In this document: piece after piece, positions 1-9,091 of the stretch
Layout of the letters: the number at the start of each line of letters is the position of its first letter
How positions within the stretch are numbered: the stretch's first letter is position 1
Source: Acaryochloris sp. CCMEE 5410
GTDB lineage: Bacteria > Cyanobacteriota > Cyanobacteriia > Thermosynechococcales > Thermosynechococcaceae
Reading direction: 5' to 3'
NCBI RefSeq assembly: GCF_000238775.2
Contig: NZ_AFEJ02000001.1
Coordinates: 2,728,001 to 2,792,000 of the forward strand
Length of the DNA stretch: 64,000 nucleotides
Program-made: the position numbers and the translations under genes
The notes under the pieces: generated by a model
Databases searched by the model: none
The model's input: only the letters and a program-made list of their open reading frames with translations
Told to the model about the DNA's origin: nothing

Positions 1-1115
1 TGGTTGGGAACCCCCAGAAGATCACGCTTCACTTTCCAGACAAAGTTGCCGCGCACATGGGCCATTAAATTACGGCCCATGAGCTCTCCATTGGGGGCTA
101 AGGCTGCAGGCCGAGGGAAAGAATTGAGGGCAAGGCGTGTGGAATTGATGGTATTCCCGGCCAGAACCACGGAGGCACTGGGCTGGAGCGGCAATCGAAC
201 CACTTGGGCCTGGGCAGGGTCTTTGGGATTATCGGCAAACTGATTTTTCAGGGCTACTACGACTTCCGTCACCACCCCATTCACGGTTTCGAGTTTCAAG
301 ACTTCGGCATTGGGAACCAGAAACAGGCGACGATCGGCGTTATTGGCATTGGTTTGATCATTATCTTGACGAATGTTATCGAGCAGCAACGGCAAACTGC
401 TGAACTTATCCATACTAAAAAGCCCCGAGCCAGGGGATTGACCGAGGACGGCAATGGGGGCATCTTCCACAGTGGTTAAGCGTTCGTTCTCGCCTAGAAC
501 ACTACTGGCTCTCTGCTTGAGGATGTCGAACAGATCGCCATTGATAAAATCGGCAGCGGGCACGGCCCCAATTTCGCGTTCAATAAACTCATACCCGTCA
601 GGTTGACCCGTTTGGAGTAGGTACTCTCGCACATCATCAGGCCATTGGTTGAGATCGGCCTCGGTCAAGCGCGGTGTCCATCCCCCCCAAAACAAAGATT
701 TTCCGCCGACACATTTATGGTGCTGGACAAACTGACCGCTATTGGCATAGTTAGGCTCCGTAATTTGAGTCCGGTCTGACTCGACGATGGGCTCCAGGGT
801 AACACCAAATAAGCCCCCAATCCGAGTCATATTTTGGAAATGTTCACTGATTAAGAAGGGGCCTGCCTCTAGCACTAAAATCCGGGGCTGGACCGCTGCC
901 ATTTGGGTAAATTCAAAGATTTTGGTGGCACAGTAGGCACCATACATGCCAGACCCAATCACAACAACATCAAAGGGGCCACCTGTTTGGGCCGATTGGA
1001 TTTCGGGCCAGGTATTGCAGACAAAGCGGGCAATTCCATCGATGGCAAAGGTTGTTCTTTGCAGATCGGGTAGGGGAAGGGGCTGACCGGTATCAGCCAA
1101 TCTATTTAACGGCAT
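1..1115 (-). CDS. GMC-like FAD-dependent oxidoreductase, C-terminus outside the window
   Basis: About 371 codons are visible; the gene runs off the left edge. A Rossmann dinucleotide-binding motif, VVVIGSGMYGAYCA, lies near residue 50 and is typical of FAD oxidoreductases. Further on, GGKSLFWGGWTPRL and VVLAGNTINSTRLAL resemble conserved blocks of glucose-methanol-choline oxidoreductases. The start ATG at 1115 is preceded by AAGGAG at good spacing. The family oxidises alcohols or sugars with a flavin; the substrate cannot be told from the sequence. No signal peptide is visible. Confidence 0.75.
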   Translation of the reverse strand, partial: MPLNRLADTGQPLPLPDLQRTTFAIDGIARFVCNTWPEIQSAQTGGPFDVVVIGSGMYGAYCATKIFEFTQMAAVQPRILVLEAGPFLISEHFQNMTRIGGLFGVTLEPIVESDRTQITEPNYANSGQFVQHHKCVGGKSLFWGGWTPRLTEADLNQWPDDVREYLLQTGQPDGYEFIEREIGAVPAADFINGDLFDILKQRASSVLGENERLTTVEDAPIAVLGQSPGSGLFSMDKFSSLPLLLDNIRQDNDQTNANNADRRLFLVPNAEVLKLETVNGVVTEVVVALKNQFADNPKDPAQAQVVRLPLQPSASVVLAGNTINSTRLALNSFPRPAALAPNGELMGRNLMAHVRGNFVWKVKRDLLGVPN

Positions 1116-1410
1116 GAACAGAGACTCCTTGGGATCAAGATGGCATCAAAAATCTCCCCAGGACGGCCAGAGGTAGCATCCGGGGTTTGCTCCGACTGCA
1201 GAGCAGGAGGAAAGTCCTGGTGCAACGGAGGGGAAACGATTGAGTCTTCCAGAAGAGTAAATCAGGAAATTTTGACTGCTATGGTCTTATCAGCGCCACA
1301 GGGCAGGATTATGCAGCTCTTGCTGAAGCAGGGTTTAAGATACCCTCGACTGCCCGCAACATCCTGTTGCTTGAGCAGAGGGTTGAGACGGTTGATTCTT
1401 GGACGCCTAG
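1116..1410. other. intergenic stretch without a convincing gene
   Basis: No ORF with a ribosome-binding site is convincing here. A short motif, GAGGAAAGTCC, at about 1207 and a 7-bp inverted repeat (CCAGGAC near 1157, GTCCTGG near 1214) could belong to a structured RNA on the plus strand, but nothing else supports a known RNA family. On the minus strand the segment is the leader of the oxidoreductase gene. Confidence 0.4.
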
Positions 1411-1683
1411 CTAGTCATCTTGGGAGTAGATAGAAACGCCATAAACAGCAAAACTACCGTAGACAAAGGCAGGCATGATTAACACTGCCCACCATTTTCC
1501 CAACAGCCACCAGTCATTAATGGGGGTATGAGGTTCAATATTGCTGGCAATTAGGAAGCCTATGGCTGTTGCACAGCCACCGATCACGTGGATATACAGG
1601 GGACACTTAAAGCCTGACTGCTGCCAGAGAAACAGGCCACAGAACAGAACCAATACTAGGATGCCAACTTCAAGAGGAGTCAC
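1411..1683 (-). CDS. small integral membrane protein, unknown function
   Basis: The longer frame reaches 1839, but its first 50 residues look non-coding. The GTG at 1683 is preceded by AAGGGA and starts directly before a hydrophobic helix (VGILVLVLFCGLFLW), so 90 residues are proposed. Two more hydrophobic segments follow (HVIGGCATAIGFLIA and WWAVLIMPAFVYGSFAVYG), giving about three membrane helices. No family is recognised. Confidence 0.55.
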   Translation of the reverse strand: MTPLEVGILVLVLFCGLFLWQQSGFKCPLYIHVIGGCATAIGFLIASNIEPHTPINDWWLLGKWWAVLIMPAFVYGSFAVYGVSIYSQDD

Positions 1684-1891
1684 GTTCGTCCCTTTATGCT
1701 TCGTTCTTAGATTTCCCGCTCCGGGAAGCAACCTATCATAGACTGTCGCCTGGTCCTGTGGTCTTGGTCCCCACTGCTGAAGAGAATCGCGATCAAAAAA
1801 TAGACCGATACTTGCCCCCCTGGGAAGGAAGGCCAGCATCAGTCTGGCGTGAGGTTTAGTGTGCTTAGGTAAAGATCTCAGGAGATAGTGC

Positions 1892-2626
1892 TTAGTCGAT
1901 TTTTAGATCTTTCTTTAACCGCAAATCCAGGTCGCGTTCGGGATAGATGACTACGAGGTTGCGATCTCTGGTATCAAAATCGTCATTGCGGCGATCGAAG
2001 TCATCGTCTCGTCTGCGACGATCCCCTAAAATCGTGGCTAAGACATCTCTGACGCCTTCAGAGGTGCGGGTGCGGCGGGAGGCAACCTGGCGATTGGGAT
2101 AAATCACTTCAGAGAACGCATCCAGATTGTAGCGACGACCATTGGGTAAAACGATCCGCCGAGCGTCATACTGAATTCCCCCATCTCGGGAACGCAGGCG
2201 GCCTTCAATGCGGCTATTGCGGGGAATAATCACCCGGCCTGTATCGTCTGCCAGAATATCGTCCTCAATATAGAGGGTCAGATCTCGATTATCATCTTTG
2301 CGCATCACGATGCGATCGCGATTCTTGGTCGAGGTCCGTATTGTTTTGCCCTCATACAGGCGACCTTTGTTAAACCGAAAGCGATCGCTGCGACGATCTC
2401 GCCGATCATCAAACCGCTCGTCGTCATCGAATCGGTCATCATCCCCTTTGCAAAAGTAGCCGCTGCGCTCCCGCTTGCACTCGTAGCCCCACCGTTCTGC
2501 TGCTTCTGGGAAGGAGCGAGGGCGCCGATTTGAAAACTGGGCGTGGGCCGCATCGATGCCCAATCCTGAGCCCAGCAAGACCAAAGAGGCCAGGGTTGTA
2601 GGTAGGAGTCTGATTTTAGATTTCAT
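1892..2626 (-). CDS. secreted Arg/Asp-rich protein
   Basis: The protein (244 residues from ATG 2626; a GTG three codons upstream is an alternative) begins with a Sec signal peptide: basic start, hydrophobic core LASLVLLGSGLG, likely cleavage after AHA. The mature part has a low-complexity Asp/Arg stretch (residues about 60-85 and again 205-225) flanking a folded segment with VIIPRNSRIEGRL and RRIVLPNGRRYNL. That segment resembles the barrel-like core of surface-coat or TrbI/VirB10-like proteins only loosely. Probable periplasmic or surface protein; function unknown. Confidence 0.65.
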   Translation of the reverse strand: MKSKIRLLPTTLASLVLLGSGLGIDAAHAQFSNRRPRSFPEAAERWGYECKRERSGYFCKGDDDRFDDDERFDDRRDRRSDRFRFNKGRLYEGKTIRTSTKNRDRIVMRKDDNRDLTLYIEDDILADDTGRVIIPRNSRIEGRLRSRDGGIQYDARRIVLPNGRRYNLDAFSEVIYPNRQVASRRTRTSEGVRDVLATILGDRRRRDDDFDRRNDDFDTRDRNLVVIYPERDLDLRLKKDLKID

Positions 2627-2737
2627 AAGTATCACTGCCTTACAAGGAGTTCAGAGAGATTCAACAACCGATTGGTACATCCTCTGACGCCCCAGAAATC
2701 TAAATAGTTTCTGATGGGCCAGTGATTCGCCTTTTCC

Positions 2738-4126
2738 TTAGAGCGATACGGCGGTATCAGCCGCTGTGGTTTGGCGGTAATAGCTGGCGACGATGGCTAC
2801 CGTTAACCACCACAGGGTATTGATTTCAGGGCGATACCAAACGGTATCCACAAACCCGTGCATTAACATACCGACAATGGATGCGATCGCACCCACTAAC
2901 CACCAAACATCCTGGCTTTGGAGCTGACGTAGCTTGTGAAACTGCACCCAGGTTTGCTGAAAAATCAGGGCGAGTAGCCACATTAAACTGGCAAACCCAA
3001 CCACCCCAGTCTCTACCAAGGTTTCCAAATAGATGGAATAGGCACTCAGGGCAGTGTAATTGGGTCTTTGAAAGAGGGGGTAAATCTGGTTAAAGGCCAC
3101 ATTACCCGGACCAATCCCCAACACGGGACGTTTGCGGATCATATCCTGCACACCCGCCCAGACATTGAGTCGAAAGCTATTGCTACTATCTTCATGACCG
3201 GAGAAGGCACTCAAGGCTCGGTTACGGAGAGGAGCCACAAATAAAATCCCCAAGGCGACTGCGCCCACAATCGTGCCAATGGTGAGGGGAAACACCCAAA
3301 TCTGCCACAACTGAGGTAAGCGGGGCAGTACCCAATAGAGCACCATCATGGCCATCACAAAAATCGCCAGGACTAACCCTATCCAAGCCCCTCGGCACCC
3401 CGTCCAGTACATACAGGCACAGTGAACCAGCAGCATCGTCCCGGCCAAGAGCTTCGCGCCCCAACGCTGCCAAGCCACCACAGCACAGATGCTAAAGAGG
3501 ATGGCAGGCAGAATATAGGCTGCCAGCAAATTGGGATTGCCCAAATAGCTGTAGACTCTGACTTCATCGGCAGTGGTGGAGTTGGGGTCCACCCAAGTAG
3601 CTAAGGCTTCTGCCCCAAAGAATTTTTGCCGCACCCCATAAATAGACACAATAATCGCCGTATGCAGATAGACGGTGATCAGCCAGGAGCGTAACCGAGG
3701 CGACCGCACCACCCGCTCCGCCAGCACAAAGACAAACACATACAGGGTCATTTTCACCAGTCCAGAGGCCGCTGCCAGCTTCACTGGCGATAGAGCCGTG
3801 GCCATCACCGTAATTCCCCAGAACAAAAACACGAGTAGATAAATCGGGGAAAATCGATGGGGTTTCAGGTCATCCGAAAGGGTCAATAGCAACCAATAGC
3901 AGCCACAAGCCATTGCCATTAATCCCGTCAGGCTATTAGGGACAAAGGGAGCCAGGGCAAAAACCGCCGTCAGCAAGACTGCACCAATTTCCTGGTGCCA
4001 GTTCAGCAGCCAACTCCCCTGCCGCCACTGGCGAAGAAAGGCAAGCAGTCGCCAGAACAGACTGCCTTGTCGCCATTGCAGGGATTGGATGTTGTTCAAG
4101 GTCAATGTCTGCCAAATGGTATTCAT
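2738..4126 (-). CDS. ictB: IctB-family membrane protein (O-antigen ligase-like fold)
   Basis: The 462-residue polytopic protein has about 10-11 hydrophobic helices and the large loop typical of the Wzy/WaaL superfamily, including the conserved run GIGPGNVAFNQIYPLF and YTALSAYSIYLETLVETG. These blocks match the cyanobacterial IctB family, once proposed to act in inorganic-carbon accumulation although the exact role is disputed. It lies 5 bp after the response-regulator gene on the same strand, so the two are probably co-transcribed. Family assignment is firm; the transport role is not. Confidence 0.88.
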   Translation of the reverse strand: MNTIWQTLTLNNIQSLQWRQGSLFWRLLAFLRQWRQGSWLLNWHQEIGAVLLTAVFALAPFVPNSLTGLMAMACGCYWLLLTLSDDLKPHRFSPIYLLVFLFWGITVMATALSPVKLAAASGLVKMTLYVFVFVLAERVVRSPRLRSWLITVYLHTAIIVSIYGVRQKFFGAEALATWVDPNSTTADEVRVYSYLGNPNLLAAYILPAILFSICAVVAWQRWGAKLLAGTMLLVHCACMYWTGCRGAWIGLVLAIFVMAMMVLYWVLPRLPQLWQIWVFPLTIGTIVGAVALGILFVAPLRNRALSAFSGHEDSSNSFRLNVWAGVQDMIRKRPVLGIGPGNVAFNQIYPLFQRPNYTALSAYSIYLETLVETGVVGFASLMWLLALIFQQTWVQFHKLRQLQSQDVWWLVGAIASIVGMLMHGFVDTVWYRPEINTLWWLTVAIVASYYRQTTAADTAVSL

Positions 4127-4131
4127 AAGAG

Positions 4132-4815
4132 TTACTGTGTCAGACCGTTCTCCAAGGCAAAGCGTACCAGTTCTGTCCGACTATTGGTGCCCGTTTTACT
4201 AAAAAGTCGGCTGACATATTTTTCGACATTGCGGACGCTGGTTTCTAAGCGACGGGCAATCTCTTTGTTCATGAGCCCAACCGCCACCAGGTCCAAGACA
4301 CTTTGTTCGCGGGGGGTAAAGTCAATCTTAACGGTGGGGGTATTTTGGGTAGGTAAAGGAGCGCGGTTCATCAAGATGGCTCGAATTTCGGCCACCTGAT
4401 TGGCTAGATCGGCAATATCAGTGGTGGCGTTAGCATCTTTGGCTTCTTTACGGGTCAACAGATTGGTGACGATGGCGACCAGTTCGTCCGGGTCAAAGGG
4501 TTTGGAGAGATAGGCATCCACTCCAGCGTTATAGCCTTCAATCCGATCTTTGGTCATGCCTCGGGCGGTTAAAAAGACGATGGGCAATCGCATAAATCGA
4601 GGATCTTCCCGCAGTTGGGCTAGGAATTGGTAGCCATCCACTTCGGGCATCATAATGTCGGAAATCACCAGGTCGGGAATGCGCTGTTGCAGCAGGTCCC
4701 ATCCAGCTTTGGCATTACTGGCAACATCGACGGTAAAGCCGCTGTCTTCGAGGTAGGCTTGCACGGCTTCCCGCAATCCTGGCTCATCGTCTACCAATAA
4801 TAAATGCCCGGTCAT
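4132..4815 (-). CDS. NarL/LuxR-type response regulator, Ycf29-like
   Basis: The protein has 227 residues. The receiver domain (about 1-120) has the acidic pair DDE at 8-10, the phospho-acceptor Asp in VISDIMMPEVDGY and the Lys in LSKPFDP. A linker is followed by a LuxR-type HTH (about 165-225) with FTPREQSVLDLVAVGLMNKEIA and SVRNVEKYVSRLF. This layout and the opening LLLVDDEPGLREAVQAYLEDSGF-type sequence fit the cyanobacterial/plastid Ycf29 group. It heads a probable two-gene operon with ictB. No cognate kinase is nearby. Confidence 0.85.
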   Translation of the reverse strand: MTGHLLLVDDEPGLREAVQAYLEDSGFTVDVASNAKAGWDLLQQRIPDLVISDIMMPEVDGYQFLAQLREDPRFMRLPIVFLTARGMTKDRIEGYNAGVDAYLSKPFDPDELVAIVTNLLTRKEAKDANATTDIADLANQVAEIRAILMNRAPLPTQNTPTVKIDFTPREQSVLDLVAVGLMNKEIARRLETSVRNVEKYVSRLFSKTGTNSRTELVRFALENGLTQ

Positions 4816-4911
4816 AGAATTTCCGTCTAATGAGTACTACTAGCTTCAGTTTACCGCCCGAATCTGTCAGTATGAGGGGTGAATTGCCGAATGAGGGATT
4901 GAGGTAGGCCG

Positions 4912-5316
4912 ATGCGGTTAGAGTTTGTACCAGTAGAAGAGTTTTACTTTGCGATTACGCTCTGTGTGCGGGTGCTGACGGAAATTGAGAATCCTGAGTT
5001 GGTGGCTCAGATGCAGGAGAAGTTGGCGACTACGTTGGGACAGTCTTCGACGGTGGCGGCGGCTCAACAGAATAGTTTTAATTATGTGTTTCGGGTGTAT
5101 GAGGTGGATTGTGCCCCGGCGGAGGAGTTGATTGTTTCGATTGCGGATTGGGGGGAGGCGTTGCGATTGAGTAGTGATTTTGGCTGGATTTTGGATGAGA
5201 ATCGCAAGCCGAAGCGGACGGAGAAGTTTGGCCAGCGAGATGAGTTTCTGCAGCAGTTGAAGGCTAAGCTGCAAGCAGAGTTTCAGATTGTATTGAATGA
5301 GCCGACTCCAACCTAG
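4912..5316 (+). CDS. conserved-looking hypothetical protein
   Basis: A 134-residue soluble protein starting 4 bases after a GAGG-containing ribosome-binding site (GAGGTAGGCCG). It has no signal peptide, membrane helix or motif I recognise. It is acidic, with alternating helical and strand-like segments. The codon use is strikingly rich in G-ending codons compared with its neighbours. It stops just upstream of the Roco gene on the same strand and may be co-transcribed with it. Confidence 0.6.
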   Translation: MRLEFVPVEEFYFAITLCVRVLTEIENPELVAQMQEKLATTLGQSSTVAAAQQNSFNYVFRVYEVDCAPAEELIVSIADWGEALRLSSDFGWILDENRKPKRTEKFGQRDEFLQQLKAKLQAEFQIVLNEPTPT

Positions 5317-5344
5317 AGCAGAGTAAGTCACGGAGCTTTTGTTC

Positions 5345-8300
5345 ATGGACCAGGTAACATTGCAACGCCAACTTGAACAAGCGAAGCAAACTGGTGAGCT
5401 GTACCTCAGCGATGAGGACCTGACAAATGTGCCGCTGGCATTGGCCAAACTAGACAACTTGACTCTAATATCTCTCAGCAATAACCAACTGACGAGTGTA
5501 CCTCCGGAGTTGGCCCAACTAAGAAAGTTGACGGCGCTAGACCTCAGCAATAACCAGCTGACAAGCCTACCACCTGAATTAGCTCAGCTGAAAAACTTAA
5601 CTCTGCTATACCTTAGCAATAACCAGTTCACAAATATACCACTAGAACTAACTCATTTGGTAAATTTGAGGGAGCTAGACTGCCACTCCAATCAGCTCAC
5701 AAGTGTGCCACCTGAATTGGCTCATTTGGAAAATTTGAATAAGCTAGACCTTCGCGATAATCAGCTGACAAGTGTGCCACCTGAATTAGCTCATTTGGAA
5801 AACCTGAAGGAGCTATACCTCAGCGCAAACCAATTGACGCATATTCCCCAAGAATTGGCCCAGCTCCGCAACTTGACTCTGCTATCTCTCAGCGCTAACC
5901 AACTGACTGGGGTACCACCTGCATTAGCCCACTTAGAAAACTTAGAAGTACTATCCCTCCGTACTAACCAGCTGACGAGTCTACCACCTGAATTAGCCCA
6001 CTTAGCAAATTTGAGGGAATTATACCTCCGTTCGAACAAACTCATAAATGTACCACCTGAGTTAGCTCACTTGGAACATTTGACTTTGCTATCCCTCAGC
6101 TATAACCAGCTGACAAGTCTACCACCTGAATTTGCTCAGCTAAAAAACCTGAAAGAACTACATCTCAGCGGCAACCAGCTGACGAGTTTACCACCAGAAT
6201 TTGCTCAGTTAAAAAACCTAACTTGGTTATACCTCCGCTCTAACCAGCTAGCAAACTTGCCACCAGAATTCGCACAGCTGAAGAACCTTACGGAGCTAGA
6301 CCTCCGCGATAACCAACTCTCTAATATCTCACCAGAGATTTTGGCTCAAGGAACGGCAGCAATCTTGGGGCATTTACAAGAACAACTTCAAGAAGTTCGG
6401 CCTCAATGGATCTCTAAAATGCTTGTCATCGGAGAAGGCGGAGTAGGTAAATCATCTCTAATTCGGACATTACGTAATCAACCCTTTGATGCAGCAGAAT
6501 CTACAACCCACGGTATTAATATCCAAACAATAGAACTCCAGCATCCCAATAAATCTGAGGTATTGATGCAACTCAATACCTGGGATTTCGGTGGTCAAGA
6601 GATCTACCATGCTACCCACCAATTTTTTCTCTCTAATCGCTCTTTGTTTATTCTGGTTTGGAATGCTCGATTGGGATTTGCACAAGGCAAACTGACTTAT
6701 TGGCTTAAAACCATTCGCGCCAATGCCCCCGATTCTCCTATTTTGGTTGTCGCCACTCATATCGACGAACGCGACGCAGACTTACCTTTCAGTGAGTTCA
6801 AACAGCAATTTCCGCAAATCGTTGGTCAATGTGCCATTAGCAATAAAGATGACATAGGTATTTCAGATCTGCGCCAAGCCATTACCAATGCTGCTGCAGC
6901 CCTTCCTTTGATGGGTGAAATCTGGCCTGCCACTTGGCTGCATGCCGCCACAATCATTCGCAATTTACCGCAGGCTCAAAAATGTATTTCTCCCAACCAG
7001 CTCTGGCAGCTAATGCGTGAACAGCAAGTCAAGCAAGAACATCATGTCATTCTCGCCAAATGGCTACATGAGTTAGGAGACATCCTCTTTTTTCTAGATA
7101 GAGAAGCTCTTAATGACCTAGTGATACTCAAGCCCCAATGGGTAACTGAGTACATCAGCAAGGTTTTAGAGGCAGATGGAGTCATTGATCGTCAAGGCAT
7201 CTTTACCCGCCAGTGCATGGATCAAATTTGGTCCGATCTTGAGTTATCTTTGCGCATCCATTTTCTCCGCCTTATGGAGCGGTTCGATCTGTCCTATCGC
7301 ACCCTTGAGGATAAAGACATCAGCCTGGTAGTAGAGCGACTTGCCTTTGAACCATCTGATTACCAAGAACTATGGGAAAAACCCACAAAAAAAGCCCCCT
7401 GCAACCAACTCTCCATGAAGTTTCAACTAAGCGAGATCTTGCCGGGTATTCCCACTTGGTTTATTGCCCGTCAACACCGCTTCACAACCGGGAACCACTG
7501 GCGCACAGGGGTTTTGCTAGCTGATGGTCCAGAACACAAGCATCTCGGCTTAGTCAAAATTGGCCGCGATCCTGCTACTAACGTGGAATTTTTAGAGCTG
7601 ACGGTGCGTGGTCCCATGCCCCATAACTTCTTTGACCTCCTCAAAGAAGGCATTGAAGTCACCCTCAAACGCTACCCCGGTCTCAAAGTCACGCGCTTTG
7701 TTCCCTGCCCAGATCCCAATCAAGAAACCTGCCGACATGAGTTTGACTACGCCAACCTGATTAAACGCCTTGAGCGTAAGCAACCCAAGAACAACATTGA
7801 ATGCCCCAACTGCCTAGAAAATATCTACGTCCCCCAACTACTTTTTGGCCTTCACCCCACTACAGAAGCGGCGGTTTTCCAAAAAATTGACGAACTCAAC
7901 CAAACCACTCAATCAGGTTTTTCCGACATGCATTCGGGCTTTACCGAATTACGCGAACTTCTCCAGCGTGAATTTCTTCGTCAATTTCGCCACGATCAGC
8001 AATTTCCCGAATCCCAATGCCCCAATGTCTTCGCCCTCCGCCCCGACGATCGCAGTATGTGGACCAAAGACATCGACCAAACCCGCATCAACCTCCAGCT
8101 TTACTGCCAAGCTCCCGGTCAATGGCATCCTACTAGCACTCCCGAACAACCCGAAAACGGTCTGTACACCATTGATGTACCAAAACAGTGGTTACAAGCG
8201 ATGGCCCCTCATATACGACGACTCGTGCGGGTCTTTAAATATGCTTCTCCGTTGGTTAGCCCCATCCTAGGGAAAACCCTTCCCGACATTGCTGAAGCCG

Positions 8301-8593
8301 TCAAAGCCGACGTGGGGTTAATGAATGCCTTAGTCACCAAACTTCCAGACATTATGGACTCGCCAGAATTCCGCTGGCAGGATGATCGGCACGAGGATGA
8401 AATTGAACGACTATCGGGCTCAGCCCTTCGCTCTCTCCGCCATTTTCTAGACGAAAAAGATCCCCAGCAACATTGGGGTGGCTTAAAACGCATCCTCACC
8501 CCCGAAGGTGATTATCTCTGGCTCTGCGAGAAACACGCTCGGGAATATGCCTCCACCTACAGCGAAGACTATCCAGAACAGCGCAAACAGTGA
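5345..8593 (+). CDS. Roco protein: LRR-Roc-COR GTPase
   Basis: From ATG 5345 (GGAG 9 nt upstream; the TTG two codons earlier is unlikely) the protein has 1082 residues. Residues about 15-340 are some 14 leucine-rich repeats with a 23-residue period (LxxLxLSxNQLTxxPPELAxL). The Roc GTPase follows: P-loop GEGGVGKS at about 363, switch II WDFGGQE at about 413, and THID near 470. A COR dimerisation domain spans roughly 530-740. The C-terminus has Cys/His motifs (ETCRHEF, IECPNC) near 800-820, possibly a zinc site, and a Roco-type tail. Roco proteins are GTP-dependent dimeric switches related to LRRK2; no kinase domain is present here. The partner or effector is unknown. Confidence 0.93.
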   Translation: MDQVTLQRQLEQAKQTGELYLSDEDLTNVPLALAKLDNLTLISLSNNQLTSVPPELAQLRKLTALDLSNNQLTSLPPELAQLKNLTLLYLSNNQFTNIPLELTHLVNLRELDCHSNQLTSVPPELAHLENLNKLDLRDNQLTSVPPELAHLENLKELYLSANQLTHIPQELAQLRNLTLLSLSANQLTGVPPALAHLENLEVLSLRTNQLTSLPPELAHLANLRELYLRSNKLINVPPELAHLEHLTLLSLSYNQLTSLPPEFAQLKNLKELHLSGNQLTSLPPEFAQLKNLTWLYLRSNQLANLPPEFAQLKNLTELDLRDNQLSNISPEILAQGTAAILGHLQEQLQEVRPQWISKMLVIGEGGVGKSSLIRTLRNQPFDAAESTTHGINIQTIELQHPNKSEVLMQLNTWDFGGQEIYHATHQFFLSNRSLFILVWNARLGFAQGKLTYWLKTIRANAPDSPILVVATHIDERDADLPFSEFKQQFPQIVGQCAISNKDDIGISDLRQAITNAAAALPLMGEIWPATWLHAATIIRNLPQAQKCISPNQLWQLMREQQVKQEHHVILAKWLHELGDILFFLDREALNDLVILKPQWVTEYISKVLEADGVIDRQGIFTRQCMDQIWSDLELSLRIHFLRLMERFDLSYRTLEDKDISLVVERLAFEPSDYQELWEKPTKKAPCNQLSMKFQLSEILPGIPTWFIARQHRFTTGNHWRTGVLLADGPEHKHLGLVKIGRDPATNVEFLELTVRGPMPHNFFDLLKEGIEVTLKRYPGLKVTRFVPCPDPNQETCRHEFDYANLIKRLERKQPKNNIECPNCLENIYVPQLLFGLHPTTEAAVFQKIDELNQTTQSGFSDMHSGFTELRELLQREFLRQFRHDQQFPESQCPNVFALRPDDRSMWTKDIDQTRINLQLYCQAPGQWHPTSTPEQPENGLYTIDVPKQWLQAMAPHIRRLVRVFKYASPLVSPILGKTLPDIAEAVKADVGLMNALVTKLPDIMDSPEFRWQDDRHEDEIERLSGSALRSLRHFLDEKDPQQHWGGLKRILTPEGDYLWLCEKHAREYASTYSEDYPEQRKQ

Positions 8594-8615
8594 TAAGAAA
8601 CACCGCCCTAGCATT

Positions 8616-8647
8616 GCCATCTTGCCAAGCTGCCATCTTGCCAAGCT
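8616..8647 (+). repeat. 16-bp tandem direct repeat, two copies
   Basis: The unit GCCATCTTGCCAAGCT occurs twice back to back, 20 bases after the Roco stop codon. No function is apparent. Confidence 0.8.
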
Positions 8648-8714
8648 AAGGAATGAAAAGTGATTAATACCGAGATTGCTGCCGTCTCTTTTGGCAACAT
8701 CAGCTTTTGCACTC

Positions 8715-8869
8715 GCCCCCTAAATCCCCCATCCTGGGGGACTTTGAGCCTATATCTAGGCTAATGAATCTAGACAGGGAGATCTCTAGAGCTGCTGAGG
8801 TTCAACTCTGTCACAGATTCTGTGTGGGTCGAGCAGACAAGTCCCCCACTAGTGGGGGATTTAGGGGGC
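8715..8869. repeat. 155-bp MITE-like inverted-repeat element
   Basis: The left arm (8715-8744) and the right arm (8839-8869) are inverted copies beginning GCCCCCTAAATCCCCC and ending GGGGGACTT. Each arm is itself a hairpin (CCCCCA...TGGGGG). Arms of this type recur between genes in many cyanobacterial genomes. About 95 bp of non-coding DNA lie between them. It could be a non-autonomous transposable element or a transcript-end structure. No clear target duplication is visible. Confidence 0.65.
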
Positions 8870-9091
8870 CATTAGTGGCGTTAAGGCTGTGGATGATAGG
8901 AGGTAGAGCCGTGTTCAACTATATTTTCCGGTGTTATGACAATTAAGCATTTTGTATGCTTGCCCACCCAAGACGCCCATAAGGCTTTTAGTCGGGTCTA
9001 ACGCCCAAACCCATCAGCAGATCAACAGTAATTGACCTCATCCTACAAACCCTTGCTTTAGTATGGTGAAGATCGTTTCCACTGCTGACTG

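Noticed and set aside
1190-1260. Possible RNase P RNA because of GAGGAAAGTCC
   Set aside because: Only one 11-base motif matches; the later conserved blocks of rnpB (ACAGAA, GGCTTA and the paired 3' end) are not in the next 400 bases.
5791-6045. Minus-strand frame inside the leucine-rich repeats
   Set aside because: It is the complement of the repeated LRR DNA and lacks any start signal.
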